64,000 nt of DNA. Source: Alphaproteobacteria bacterium (GTDB lineage: Bacteria > Pseudomonadota > Alphaproteobacteria > Thalassobaculales > Thalassobaculaceae). The notes under the pieces were generated by a model. It had not been told where the DNA came from and made no database searches. It worked only from the letters and a program-made list of their open reading frames with translations. The translations under genes and the position numbers were made by a program. Of this stretch, positions 13,155 through 22,073 are shown piece after piece; positions within the stretch are counted from its first letter, which is position 1; the number at the start of each line of letters is the position of its first letter. The DNA lies in assembly GCA_024742275.1 (NCBI GenBank), contig JANSYS010000002.1:248001-312000 (forward strand), given 5' to 3'.

Positions 13155-13334
13155 TCAGGCGGCCTGCTTCATCTCGCCGGCTGCCGCCGACAGGGCCCAC
13201 GGATCGATCCGCAGGGTTTCGCCGTTCGTCTCGGCAACCGAATCGGTCGTAGCGGCCAGGCTCAGGATCGTGTCCAGGTCCAGTCCGGTCTGCTCGGCCG
13301 CTTCAAGCGGCGTCAGCACGTAGGTATCGCGCAT
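13155..13334 (-). CDS. Small uncharacterised protein, 59 residues
   Basis: A short ORF starting MRDTYVLTPLEAAEQTGLD and ending AGEMKQAA. It is supported by a near-perfect ribosome site (AGGAGGT, 6 nt before the ATG at 13332-13334) and by its own downstream terminator. The pattern LTPLEAAEQTGLDLDTILSL is reminiscent of the helix-turn-helix of excisionase-like or MerR-like proteins, but the wing and recognition helix cannot be confirmed, so DNA binding is only a guess. No membrane segment and no cysteine. Its upstream region (13335-13544) is AT-richer than average and holds no other gene. Confidence 0.65.
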   Translation of the reverse strand: MRDTYVLTPLEAAEQTGLDLDTILSLAATTDSVAETNGETLRIDPWALSAAAGEMKQAA

Positions 13335-13544
13335 CGTGCGACCTCCTCATTAGCGTACGTCAAAGGGTCTTTTCGTCCCCGAACGGGCGCGCCTTTCCAA
13401 TCAGCGGATCGGATGCGGGGCTCGCGGGGTATTGACATGCACTTTATGTCTGGTCGTCCGTCCCGCAAGGGTTCAGTGAATTTTTTCTTGCGATGCGGCT
13501 GCCTTGTGACATTGAAGCAACAAAATCCGAAGAAATCGTTAACC

Positions 13545-14726
13545 CTATCCCGCCCCGTCACGACGGAACGGGGATTCTTCCGTCAGCAGGGCTTTCTCGT
13601 GGGCGATCTGCCGCGTCTCCCGCCTCAGGAAATCCTCCACCGCATCCCGAAACCCGTCGTCGAGGATCAGGTGATTGCTATAGGTTTCCACGGGCAGGTA
13701 GCCGCGCTGGATCTTGTGTTGCCCCTGGGCCCCGGCTTCAACCGTGGCCATGCCGTGCTCGATGGCGAAGTCGATCGCCTGGTAATAGCAGGCCTCGAAG
13801 TGGAGAAACCTGTAGTCCTCGGTACAGCCCCAATTGCGCCCGAACAGGGTATCGCTGCCGATCAGATTCAGCGCGCCGGCGACCGGGCGGCCGTCCCGTT
13901 CCGCTACGACCAGCAATACGCGGTTGGCCATCCGCTCGCCGAGCAGCGAGAAGAAGGTGCGGTTCAGGTAAGGGGAGCCCCACTTCCTGTCGGAGGTGTC
14001 CATGTAGAAATGAAAGAACGCATCCCAATGGCGTTCCTCGATGTCGCGGCCGACCAGTCTGCGCAGCACAAGGTCGCTTTCCGCGACCTGCCGGCGCTCC
14101 TTTCGGATAGCCTTGCGCTTGCGCGAGGACAGGGCGTCGAGAAAATCGTCGAAGCTCGTATAGCCGTTGTTGCGCCAGTGGTACTGGAGGCCCGTGCGCT
14201 TGAGAAAGCCGAAAGCCCCCAGGCGCTCCCATTGGGCCTTCGGCAGAAAGTTAACGTGCGCGGTCGCAACGTTGAGCTGGTTCATCAGGGCGACGACACC
14301 GCCGGCGAGAATCTCCTCGGCTCGGGCCCGGTCGATGTCCGGGCGGACCAGCATGCGCGGCCCGGTCACCGGAGTGAAAGGAACCGCGGAGAGCAGTTTG
14401 GGGTAGTAGCGCCCACCCGCCCGCTCGTAGGCGTCGGCCCAGCCCCAGTCGAACACGTACTCACCCTGGGAATGGCCTTTCAAATACATCGGCATGGCGG
14501 CGGCGAGGCGGCCCTCGCCGTCCTTGACCACAAGGTGGCGCGGTAGCCAGCCGGTCTCCGCCCGCACCGATCCGCTCTCCTCGAGCGCGTTCAGAAAATC
14601 ATGCGACAGGAAAGGGTTGTCGACGCCGGCGCAGGCATCCCACTCCTCGGCCCCGACGGCGGCGATGGCCGGTAGGATCGAGACTTCTTCCGCCAATTCC
14701 ATGGTGACGTCGGTGCCGTCGGGCAT
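13545..14726 (-). CDS. FemAB/GNAT-like N-acyltransferase (COG3146 type)
   Basis: A 393-residue protein of the family formerly called DUF482 or peptidogalycan biosynthesis protein, related in fold to FemAB aminoacyltransferases. Recognisable segments are NPFLSHDFLNALEESGSV near the N-terminus, KGHSQGEYVFDWGWADAYER, YPKLLSAVPFTPVTGPRM and the C-terminal FEACYYQAIDFAIEHG, followed by GAQGQHKIQRGY, all typical of this family. The donor and acceptor are not established for the family; the name implies transfer of an amino acid or acyl group to an amine. No signal peptide, so it is probably cytoplasmic. It starts at 14726, with a second Met eight codons in (14702) as an alternative. Confidence 0.85.
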   Translation of the reverse strand: MPDGTDVTMELAEEVSILPAIAAVGAEEWDACAGVDNPFLSHDFLNALEESGSVRAETGWLPRHLVVKDGEGRLAAAMPMYLKGHSQGEYVFDWGWADAYERAGGRYYPKLLSAVPFTPVTGPRMLVRPDIDRARAEEILAGGVVALMNQLNVATAHVNFLPKAQWERLGAFGFLKRTGLQYHWRNNGYTSFDDFLDALSSRKRKAIRKERRQVAESDLVLRRLVGRDIEERHWDAFFHFYMDTSDRKWGSPYLNRTFFSLLGERMANRVLLVVAERDGRPVAGALNLIGSDTLFGRNWGCTEDYRFLHFEACYYQAIDFAIEHGMATVEAGAQGQHKIQRGYLPVETYSNHLILDDGFRDAVEDFLRRETRQIAHEKALLTEESPFRRDGAG

Positions 14727-14819
14727 TGCGTAATCCGCTGCGGCTTCTCGCAGGATCGAGGTGGGGCGGCGCCGCCGCGAAGCAAGGCCGCCCCGGCGTT
14801 CGATGGGAGGCGACGAAGG

Positions 14820-15287
14820 TCAGGAAACCTCGAAGACCGCCTCGACCTCGACCGCGACGCCGCGCGGCAGGGCGTTGGTCCCAACCGCGAACCGGGAATG
14901 TCGGCCTTTGTCGCCGAACACCGCCACCATCAGATCGGACGCTCCGTTCACCACTTCGGGCTGCTCGGTGAAGTCGGGGGTGCAACGCACAAACCCGCCG
15001 ACCTTGACGACACGCACGACCCTGTCCAGATCGCCGTCGCAAGCCGCTTTGGCCTGGGCGATCAGGTTCTTGGCGCAGATCTCCGCGATCTTCCGGGCGT
15101 CGTCGGTCGACAGATCGGCACCGACCACGCCGATACCCTGAATCGTCCCGTCGAGCATCGGAATCTGGCCCGAAACGAAGACGAGATTGCCGGTGCGAAC
15201 AAACGGAACATAGTTGGCGGCAGGCGTCGCCGGCGTCGGGATGTCGATGCCGAGTTCGGCCAAGCGGGCGTCGATGGTGCCGGCCAT
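14820..15287 (-). CDS. RidA/YjgF family enamine-imine deaminase
   Basis: A 155-residue Rid-family protein. Members hydrolyse reactive enamine/imine intermediates released by PLP enzymes and so protect PLP-dependent proteins. The N-terminus reads TIDARLAELGIDIPTPATPA and the strand GNLVFVSGQIPMLDG is a family signature. The C-terminal region GRHSRFAVGTNALPRGVAVE holds the conserved arginine that anchors the substrate carboxylate. The start at 15287 is chosen for the AAGGAG box 7 nt upstream; the longer open frame upstream lacks one. Its larger size and the GIDIPTPA pattern fit the RidA subfamily common beside amino-acid genes. It lies 93 nt upstream of the FemAB-like gene on the same strand. 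Confidence 0.9.
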   Translation of the reverse strand: MAGTIDARLAELGIDIPTPATPAANYVPFVRTGNLVFVSGQIPMLDGTIQGIGVVGADLSTDDARKIAEICAKNLIAQAKAACDGDLDRVVRVVKVGGFVRCTPDFTEQPEVVNGASDLMVAVFGDKGRHSRFAVGTNALPRGVAVEVEAVFEVS

Positions 15288-15836
15288 GGCTGGTTCTCCT
15301 TGATACAATTGGTCGGATCCGGGCGGACCGGATCGTTGAGACGGGCGGAGCCTAACGGCGCGGCATCGACGATGCCAGAGTTCCGCGCGTTCATGCCGCA
15401 AACGCGCTTGCTCTGACGTGACCATTGGGAGGCTGCCCGGCATTCGCATCGGCAGCGAGAGAAAACAAAGACCGGAAAAAGCCGGGTGCGCCAAGTCCTG
15501 TGCGGGCGCATCCGCTAGGCTGGACGGAGAACCGCCCTCAGGAGCTTCACAGGGTGGAGGAAGAAACGGAAGTCAGGCCCCGTTTCTTCCGCTTCCGCCG
15601 CCGGGAAAGCGACGGAACTCTTAGCGCCGACCGATCAGCCCCCGCAGTAGAATCGGTGCGCAAACTGGTCTCTAATCGAAATATATAGTGCCTGATTTGC
15701 GCAAGAACCACAATATATATTCCACTTCCGCCTGCAACAGGGGACGATGCCGACAGTTTCCCCAGGTTCGATGTCTGTCCTTGGCGCAGCGCAGCAAGCG
15801 CGCCAATATGAGTGATAGATCGTATCGAGGACGCCC
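15288..15836. promoter_or_regulatory. Divergent intergenic region with an AT-rich inverted repeat
   Basis: The 549-nt gap between the divergent ridA-like and aminotransferase genes has no supported ORF. Its right part is AT-rich and holds an inverted repeat, AATATATA at 15680-15687 and TATATATT at 15714-15721, separated by 26 nt. This could be a regulator site or promoter elements for the aminotransferase gene 115 nt downstream; which one cannot be told from sequence. Confidence 0.35.
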
Positions 15837-17252
15837 ATGTCGACTCTGCTCCGAAACGACCTCGACGACCGGCCCCCCTTGGGAACCTTGGCCCGAGGCG
15901 AACCGATTCAGGTCTTCGCCGCGCCACCCGGAACGCCCGCCCGACCGCAGATCGCGCGCGCATTGGGGATCGAGATGTGGGACACCGACGGCAAGCGGTA
16001 CCTGGACGCCAGTTCCGGGCCGGTCGCCTGCAATCTCGGATATGGCAACCGGCGGGTGCTGGACGCGTTGCAGAGCCAGGCGGAGGCGGCCGCCTTCGCC
16101 AACGTTTCCCATTTCGAAAGCAGGGCGAACCGCGAGTTCGCAGAGCGTCTGGCCGAGGCTGCGGGACCCGGCTACGAGCGGGTCTTTGTGGTCTCCGGCG
16201 GCTCCGAGGCGAATGAGGCGGCCCTCAAGCTTGCCCGTCAGATCGCCCTGTCACGCGGCCAGCCCTCGCGCTGGAAGGTTGTTTCGCGGCAGCCCTCCTA
16301 TCACGGCAGCACCCTGGGAGCGCTGGCCGTCACCGGCGACCCGGCGGCGCACGAGATGTTCGGAGCGATGCTGAAGCCGATGCCCAAGGTGCCGGCGCCG
16401 ACGACCTACCGCATTCCGTCCGGTCATGACGCGGAAGGCTGGGCGCTTGCGTGCGCTCAAGTTCTGGAGGACACGATCCTCGCCGAGGGACCGGAGAGCG
16501 TTCTGGCTTTCATCCAGGAACCGGTCGGCGGCGTTTCGACCGGTGCGCTTGTGCCGGAGGCCGCCTATATGCGCCGGGTCCGCGAGATCTGCGACCGGCA
16601 TGGTGTGCTGCTGATCCACGACGAGGTGATGAGCGGCGGTGGCCGGACCGGAGCCTTCCTGTCGCACGCGCACTGGCCGGACTGCAAAGCCGATCTGATC
16701 GTTATGGCCAAGGGAATCGGCGCCGGCTATCTGCCGCTCGGCCTTGTTCTGGCGCCCCGTGAGTTGGTTGAGACTGTGGCGGCGGGCGGCGGTTTTCAGC
16801 ACGGTCACACCGCCCTCGGAAACCCGCTCTCCTGCGCTGTCGGCCTTGCCGTTCTCGAGGAGACGCTGGAGCGCGATCTGATCGGACGGGCGGCTGCGCT
16901 TGGCGCCAAGTTGAAAGGCCGGCTGGAAGATATGGCCGGGCGCTATCCGATCATCGGAGACGTGCGCGGCAAGGGACTCCTTCTGGCGGTGGAGTTCGTC
17001 GAGGATCGCGAGGACAAGAGGCCGTTCCCGATCGGCGCGAATGTTCCGGCGCGGGTCTCCCGTATCGCTACGGAGAACGGTTTGATACTGTACATGCGTC
17101 GAACGAACGGCGGACGCGATGGAGACTGGGTCATGGTGTCCCCGCCTCTGATCACGACCGACGGTGAACTCGACGAACTCTCCGAGCGGTTGGAGAAGAC
17201 ATTCGCACAGGCTCAGGAAGAGTCTTCGTCCCTCCGAAGCATCGGTGGTTAA
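15837..17252 (+). CDS. Class III PLP-dependent aminotransferase
   Basis: A 471-residue fold-type I aminotransferase of the omega/acetylornithine-like class III group. The family parts are present: the entry segment DTDGKRYLDASSGPVACNLG, the phosphate-binding turn VVSGGSEANEAALKLAR, the Asp that pairs with the pyridine nitrogen in LLIHDEVMSGGGRTG, and the PLP lysine Lys292 in VMAKGIGAGYLPLG. The amino donor and keto acceptor are not readable; beta-alanine, GABA or putrescine-type substrates are common in the group. The start at 15837 has GAGG 6 nt upstream. It is followed after 35 nt by a pentapeptide-repeat gene on the same strand. The RidA protein encoded divergently is a plausible partner because it clears PLP-enzyme intermediates. 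Confidence 0.88.
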   Translation: MSTLLRNDLDDRPPLGTLARGEPIQVFAAPPGTPARPQIARALGIEMWDTDGKRYLDASSGPVACNLGYGNRRVLDALQSQAEAAAFANVSHFESRANREFAERLAEAAGPGYERVFVVSGGSEANEAALKLARQIALSRGQPSRWKVVSRQPSYHGSTLGALAVTGDPAAHEMFGAMLKPMPKVPAPTTYRIPSGHDAEGWALACAQVLEDTILAEGPESVLAFIQEPVGGVSTGALVPEAAYMRRVREICDRHGVLLIHDEVMSGGGRTGAFLSHAHWPDCKADLIVMAKGIGAGYLPLGLVLAPRELVETVAAGGGFQHGHTALGNPLSCAVGLAVLEETLERDLIGRAAALGAKLKGRLEDMAGRYPIIGDVRGKGLLLAVEFVEDREDKRPFPIGANVPARVSRIATENGLILYMRRTNGGRDGDWVMVSPPLITTDGELDELSERLEKTFAQAQEESSSLRSIGG

Positions 17253-17287
17253 CCAAGAATTAAGAGAGAAACTGCGATTGTGAACCG

Positions 17288-18499
17288 ATGAGCACCCTGG
17301 GTCACATCACGCACGACGTTATCGAGCGGAAACTGGCGAGCCATCGGCTTTGGCTGGATGGCGCCGCCGAAGGACAACCCGCGTCCTTCGCCCATGCCAA
17401 CCTGTTCGGCGTCGACTTTTCCGGCCGGGACCTTCGCGAGGTCGATTTCGGCGGCGCGGGCCTGCAGGGTGTCCGGTTCGTCGGGTGCAATCTCACCCGC
17501 GCCATTTTCGCCGGCGCCGATCTTTCCGGCGCGTCGTTCCGGGACGCGACGCTGGAGGAAGCCGACCTGACCGGGACGCAACTGGTTGGGACGGTGTTCG
17601 AGGGGGCCGACCTGCGTGGCGTTTCCTTGCGCGGCGCCAGCGGCCTGCCGAGCGGCAACGGGGGCGAAGTCTTCGCCGAAACCTCCGTCAATTTCGTCGG
17701 CGCACGCATGCACCGCGCCAACCTGAAAGGCGCGAAGTTCGCCCAGGCCCGTATGGCGCAGACCGACCTGACCGGCGCGAACCTGGAGCGGGCCAACCTT
17801 CGCCGGGCGTCCATGTCCGGTGTCATCCTGCGCAACGCCAACTTGGTTTCCGCCGATCTGAGCGATGCCGATTTGAGCGATTCCCTCGCTACAGGCGCGG
17901 ACCTGTCCGGCGCTCAGCTCGACGGCGCGACGATCGACCGGGCGAACCTGATCGGAGCGCGGCTGCGTGACGTCGATCTCAGCAAAGTCGATACCTCCAA
18001 TGCCCGGCTTGCGCCCCCAGCGGACATCGTCGCCGCCGAAGTGCAGCGCACCCTGGTCGAGCACGATCGCTGGGTCCGTAGTGACGGAAGGCGCGGGTCT
18101 CGTGCCTCGCTCGATGGGGTCGATCTGACGGATGCGGATCTGCGTGGCCTGAATCTGTCCGGTGCCGATCTGCGCGGCGTGATCATGCATCGCGCGCTGT
18201 TGACAGACGCGCTTCTGGTGCTTGCCGACCTGTCGGGCGCGGATCTTTCTTTGGCGTCTTTGGCCCGCTGCAACCTGTCGGGCGCGATCCTGTCCGGCGC
18301 CAACCTTTCCCGCGCCGACCTGACCGACGCGATTTTGACGGCCGCTCCTCTGCTTTCCAGTCACGGCGAGAGCGCCGGACGCAAACAGGAGACGCGGCTG
18401 AACGGTGCCAATCTCACCGGCGCGGTGTTGGACGGGGTCAAATTGGACGAGGCGCGTCTGGAAGGTGTGCCGCCGAAGAAGCTGCGCTCCGGTAAGTAG
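17288..18499 (+). CDS. Pentapeptide-repeat protein
   Basis: A 403-residue protein dominated by A(D/N)LxX repeats that fold as a right-handed quadrilateral beta helix. Blocks lie at about residues 33-120 (ANLFGVDFSGRDLREVDF), 138-235 (ANLKGAKFAQARMAQTDL), 277-345 (ADLRGLNLSGADLRGVIM) and 363-390. A non-repeat stretch near 236-275 (DTSNARLAPPADIVAAEV and what follows) separates them. The N-terminal 30 residues (HITHDVIERKLASHRLW) form a lead-in seen in related proteins. No signal peptide. Some pentapeptide proteins mimic DNA and protect gyrase; nothing here proves that role. It sits between two aminotransferase genes on the same strand. Confidence 0.9.
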   Translation: MSTLGHITHDVIERKLASHRLWLDGAAEGQPASFAHANLFGVDFSGRDLREVDFGGAGLQGVRFVGCNLTRAIFAGADLSGASFRDATLEEADLTGTQLVGTVFEGADLRGVSLRGASGLPSGNGGEVFAETSVNFVGARMHRANLKGAKFAQARMAQTDLTGANLERANLRRASMSGVILRNANLVSADLSDADLSDSLATGADLSGAQLDGATIDRANLIGARLRDVDLSKVDTSNARLAPPADIVAAEVQRTLVEHDRWVRSDGRRGSRASLDGVDLTDADLRGLNLSGADLRGVIMHRALLTDALLVLADLSGADLSLASLARCNLSGAILSGANLSRADLTDAILTAAPLLSSHGESAGRKQETRLNGANLTGAVLDGVKLDEARLEGVPPKKLRSGK

Positions 18500-18594
18500 C
18501 TATTCCTGGAAGGCGACGGTTCTCGGTAGGCACTTAACGAACCGTTCGACCGGGCGTAGGCTGTCATCGATCTCTTGCTGACGAGGGCGCGCCC

Positions 18595-19758
18595 GTGATC
18601 CCCACGACCCTGACGCCGGAAACCATCCGTCCGCTTTTCGAGCTTGGCGACGACGTCGTCTACATGAACTGTGCGGCTCAGGGGCCAGCTCCCAAGGTCG
18701 CTGCCGATGCCGGGCGCCGCGCTGTGGACCGCAAGGCTCGGCCCTGGGAGCCCGAGCGCGAACGGCTTGGCGCCGAAATGGCGCGATCGCGTGAGCTCTT
18801 CGCCGGGTTCGTCGGCGCATCGGCTGCGGATATCGCCCTGTCGACGGCGACCAGCTACTCGGTCGCCATCGCCGCCAATTCGATCAAGCTGGAGGCCGGT
18901 CAAACGGTTGTGGTTCTCGAAGGGCAATTCCCTTCGAACCTCTACGCTTGGCAAATTCTCGCGGAGCGCAGCGGGGCCGCCATGGTCGTGGTTCCGCGGC
19001 CAGAGGACGGCGACTGGACCAGTGCGGTGTTGGATCACCTCGGTCCGCAGACCGGCCTGGTGGCGCTGCCGAACGTGCATTGGGTGGATGGCGGCGTGCT
19101 GGATCTCGGACCGATCGCCGACGTGGCTCATGCTCAGGGGGCGGCGCTGTTCATCGATGCGACCCAGTCGATCGGCGTGATGCCGCTGGATATCAAGCGC
19201 CTCGATCCGGATTACGTCGCCTGCTCGGCTTACAAATGGCTCCTGTCGCCGGATCAGTGCGGCTATCTCTACGTCGCGCCGCGTCGTCAGCACGGTATGC
19301 CGGTCGAGCACAATCACGCCGGCCGGATCGGTGACGGACCGATGACTCTTTCGCCCGGCTACGGAACGCAGTTCCAACCGGGTGCCCGGCGGTTCGACCA
19401 AGGCGCGGCCGATTCGATGATCCATGTGCCGATGGCGGTGGCGGCCATGGAGCAGATCCAGAATTGGGGACTGGAGGCGATCGCCGGGGCGATGGAGCCG
19501 GTAATCGATCGGATCGCCGACGAGGCCGGGTCGCGGGGATGGTGGGTTCCACCGAAGGCGCACCGCTCGCCGCATTTCATCGGCCTCGCGATGCCGCAGC
19601 CGCCGTCGCCCGACCTGACGGAGCGTCTTGCGGCGAAGAACGTGTTCGTCAGCCTCCGCAGCGGCCGGGTGCGGGTGGCCCCCTATCTGTTCACGCGGAT
19701 GGAGGAGGTGGACATCCTGTTCCGCGCGCTGGACCGGGAGATGCGCTCGGCTGCCTGA
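18595..19758 (+). CDS. Class V PLP-dependent aminotransferase (cysteine desulfurase-like)
   Basis: A 387-residue fold-type I enzyme beginning at a GTG codon (MIPTTLTPETIRPLFEL). It has the class V pattern: YMNCAAQGPAPKVAADAGR near the start, TSYSVAIAANSIKL (cofactor phosphate region), LFIDATQSIGVMPLDI with the Asp that contacts the pyridine ring, and Lys214 in SAYKWLLSPDQCGYLYV. The catalytic cysteine loop of true IscS desulfurases is not evident, so a desulfurase role is unlikely; kynureninase-like, isopenicillin-epimerase-like or aminotransferase activities are possible. It lies 95 nt after the pentapeptide gene. Confidence 0.85.
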   Translation: MIPTTLTPETIRPLFELGDDVVYMNCAAQGPAPKVAADAGRRAVDRKARPWEPERERLGAEMARSRELFAGFVGASAADIALSTATSYSVAIAANSIKLEAGQTVVVLEGQFPSNLYAWQILAERSGAAMVVVPRPEDGDWTSAVLDHLGPQTGLVALPNVHWVDGGVLDLGPIADVAHAQGAALFIDATQSIGVMPLDIKRLDPDYVACSAYKWLLSPDQCGYLYVAPRRQHGMPVEHNHAGRIGDGPMTLSPGYGTQFQPGARRFDQGAADSMIHVPMAVAAMEQIQNWGLEAIAGAMEPVIDRIADEAGSRGWWVPPKAHRSPHFIGLAMPQPPSPDLTERLAAKNVFVSLRSGRVRVAPYLFTRMEEVDILFRALDREMRSAA

Positions 19759-19791
19759 TCGCCGCGCCGTCCCGGCACGGAACGATCCGCT

Positions 19792-20517
19792 TCAGCAGAC
19801 AGGCGTCTCGGGCGTCACGGAGTCCGGGTCACGGCGCTCGGCCTTCTCCGGAGGACGTCGGGGCAGGCGCCGCTGGCGGACGTCGGTCATGTCGATAAAC
19901 GAGACCCCGGGTCCGAGAACGCTGACGGTGGCCATCTTCAAGGTCTGCTCCATCTTCTGCTTGGAAAATCGGATGACCGGATCCGTCACGGCGACGATGA
20001 AGGCATTTTCCAGCGCCCGTTTCAGAACATCCGGCTGGTTGGTCAGGATTCGGATCGGTGCCTCGCTGTCGAGCGCGATGGCAACGCTGCAGGAAGCCTC
20101 GAAACGGGACGTGAGATCGCCGATCGGCGGCTCCACTGTGATGCGGAAGGGCAGCGGGATGATGATCGATGCCCGTCGGGCGCTTTCCAGCCGGAGTCGA
20201 AGAAAATGAGCGGAGATCGACAGCAGAGCGAAGATGACCGACAGCTCCAGGACGCTGCGGTAGTTGCCGGAAGTGAAGATCGGCGCGCCGCCCGACAGGC
20301 TTAGCGCATTGTCGAGGAGATAAATGACGAGCGTCAGTGTCAGCGATAGAGCGGCCATAAGGGCGGTCGCAATGGTGACGAGCCAGAGCGTGTAGGGGAC
20401 ATCCACGACCTCGCCGAGGGCCGGCGCGGCCTGCGGTCGCGGGGGAGTTGGGGCAGGCACCCGGACGATGGGCACCGGCCCTCCGTCTTCCATCAGCATG
20501 TCCGTTTCCGCGGTCAT
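19792..20517 (-). CDS. Uncharacterised membrane protein, possibly FliL-like
   Basis: 241 residues: a Pro-rich cytoplasmic start (PTPPRPQAAP), two hydrophobic segments at about 43-70 (LWLVTIATALMAALSLTLT) and 88-108, then a domain of about 105 residues (FRITVEPPIGDLTSRFEASC to VLGPGVSFIDMTDVRQRRL) and a charged tail. The order of strands and helices after the membrane part, with a conserved-looking D..V....K..ME.TLK pattern, recalls the periplasmic domain of FliL or SPFH-like proteins, but I do not recognise a firm family. It is the only minus-strand gene here and converges with the class V aminotransferase gene. Upstream, 20518-20784 is AT-rich and promoter-like for it or for the divergent transporter. 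Confidence 0.6.
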   Translation of the reverse strand: MTAETDMLMEDGGPVPIVRVPAPTPPRPQAAPALGEVVDVPYTLWLVTIATALMAALSLTLTLVIYLLDNALSLSGGAPIFTSGNYRSVLELSVIFALLSISAHFLRLRLESARRASIIIPLPFRITVEPPIGDLTSRFEASCSVAIALDSEAPIRILTNQPDVLKRALENAFIVAVTDPVIRFSKQKMEQTLKMATVSVLGPGVSFIDMTDVRQRRLPRRPPEKAERRDPDSVTPETPVC

Positions 20518-20784
20518 ATCCGATTTGCCTTTTCAAACGCCTAAACAGGCAGTTTCCTTACGAATGAGTATATATAATTAAATAATACATTTCAATCGTA
20601 ATGCATATCACGTTTTTGCATAGTGATATTATCGTTCCTGTCGGTCTCGCGGTTCCGATGCGTCAGTGAACGGCGATGGATCGCGTTGAATCTGCTGTAA
20701 GATCGCCCGTGCTCCTCGTCCAAGACGCGAGCCGCATCTCTTTCCAAGCTGCCGGAGCTCCGGTTGCGTCATCGGACACCAACC

Positions 20785-22029
20785 ATGATTGACCACCCGA
20801 TTCTGCGCACCCTGGCGTATCGAGACTACGGCCTATACACGGCGGGAAACGGCATCTCGCTGATCGGCATGTGGGTACAGCGGGTGGCGCTCGGATGGTT
20901 GACCTGGGAGCTGACCCACTCCGCGACGTGGCTCGGCATCGTCGCGTTCGCCGACCTGTTCCCGTCGGTGCTGATCGGCCTGATCGGCGGCGTAGCGGCT
21001 GACAGACTTGACCGTACCCTGGTGATCCTCGTCTGCCAGTCACTGTCGATGCTGCTGGCGGTAGCGCTCGGCGTTCTGACCCTCTCCGGTGCGATCTCGG
21101 TCGAGATGGTCGTCGCCATGACGTTCGCCAACGGCATGGTCGTCGGGTTCAACCAACCGTCGCGGCTCGCTTTGGCGCCTCGGTTGGTGCCGCGGGACCG
21201 GATCACCACGGCGGTCGCCATAAACTCCATGGTGTTCAACACCGCCCGCTTCGTCGGTCCGGCGATGGCGGGGCTGGTGATCGTCTGGTCGGACCTGGGC
21301 TGGGCCTTCATCGTCAACGCAGCCACCTATCTCTGCCTGCTGTCCGCACTTCTGGTCATCCGAGGCCGCAACCCCTCCATCGGTCGGGACGACGGGATGC
21401 CGCGGGCTCGCCGCGGGCTGTTGGCCGATATCGGCGAGGGCATGGCCTATGCGGCGCGCGACAGGGGATTGGGGCCGGTGCTGCTGCTCCACCTTGTCAC
21501 GGCGATCTCGGTCAGGGCCGTCGTCGAGCTGCTGCCAGGCTTCGCCGACCGGGTGTTCGGCGGCGGTGCCGATACCCTGGCGATCATGACCTCGGTGACC
21601 GGCGCCGGCGCCATCGTCGGGGGATGGCTGCTCGCCGGCCGTCGGCGTCAGGGCGGGCTCGTTCCCATCGTCCTGGTCTCATCCGCCATCGTCGCGCTGT
21701 CCGTCCTGGCGGTTGCAGTGTCGGGGAGCCTGTGGGTCGCATTGCCGGCGCTCGGTCTCTACGGTGCCTCCATGGTGGCGGCAGGCGTCGGCACGCAAAC
21801 CATCGTCCAACTCGCGGTCTCGCCGGAGATGCGCGGGCGGGTGTTGAGCCTCCATGGAATCATCTTCCGCGGTGGCCCGGCCATCGGCGCGTTGGCGATG
21901 GGCGCGGCCGGCGACGCGGTCGGGCTGAGGCCCCCGGTCGCCATCGGTTGCGCGGTCGCGTTGGCGATGGTCGCGTTTATCTGGATGCGGCGACATGCCA
22001 TCTCGGCAGCGGTCGACCGGACAGACTGA
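20785..22029 (+). CDS. MFS transporter, MFS_3/enterobactin-exporter type
   Basis: A 414-residue inner-membrane protein with twelve predicted hydrophobic segments. The start LRTLAYRDYGLYTAGNGISL and the loop GGVAADRLDRTLVILV (the family's G-x-x-A-D-R motif between helices 2 and 3) mark the major facilitator superfamily. The segment FNQPSRLALAPRLVPRDRI is typical of the MFS_3 (EntS-like) drug and siderophore exporters. The substrate is unknown. The ATG at 20785 is used in preference to an in-frame TTG at 20764. It is followed after 44 nt by the flavin monooxygenase gene, possibly one transcript. Confidence 0.88.
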   Translation: MIDHPILRTLAYRDYGLYTAGNGISLIGMWVQRVALGWLTWELTHSATWLGIVAFADLFPSVLIGLIGGVAADRLDRTLVILVCQSLSMLLAVALGVLTLSGAISVEMVVAMTFANGMVVGFNQPSRLALAPRLVPRDRITTAVAINSMVFNTARFVGPAMAGLVIVWSDLGWAFIVNAATYLCLLSALLVIRGRNPSIGRDDGMPRARRGLLADIGEGMAYAARDRGLGPVLLLHLVTAISVRAVVELLPGFADRVFGGGADTLAIMTSVTGAGAIVGGWLLAGRRRQGGLVPIVLVSSAIVALSVLAVAVSGSLWVALPALGLYGASMVAAGVGTQTIVQLAVSPEMRGRVLSLHGIIFRGGPAIGALAMGAAGDAVGLRPPVAIGCAVALAMVAFIWMRRHAISAAVDRTD

Positions 22030-22073
22030 ACTTACCGACCGGGCCACGTCGGCCGGGCAAGGGAGGCGGGTCG

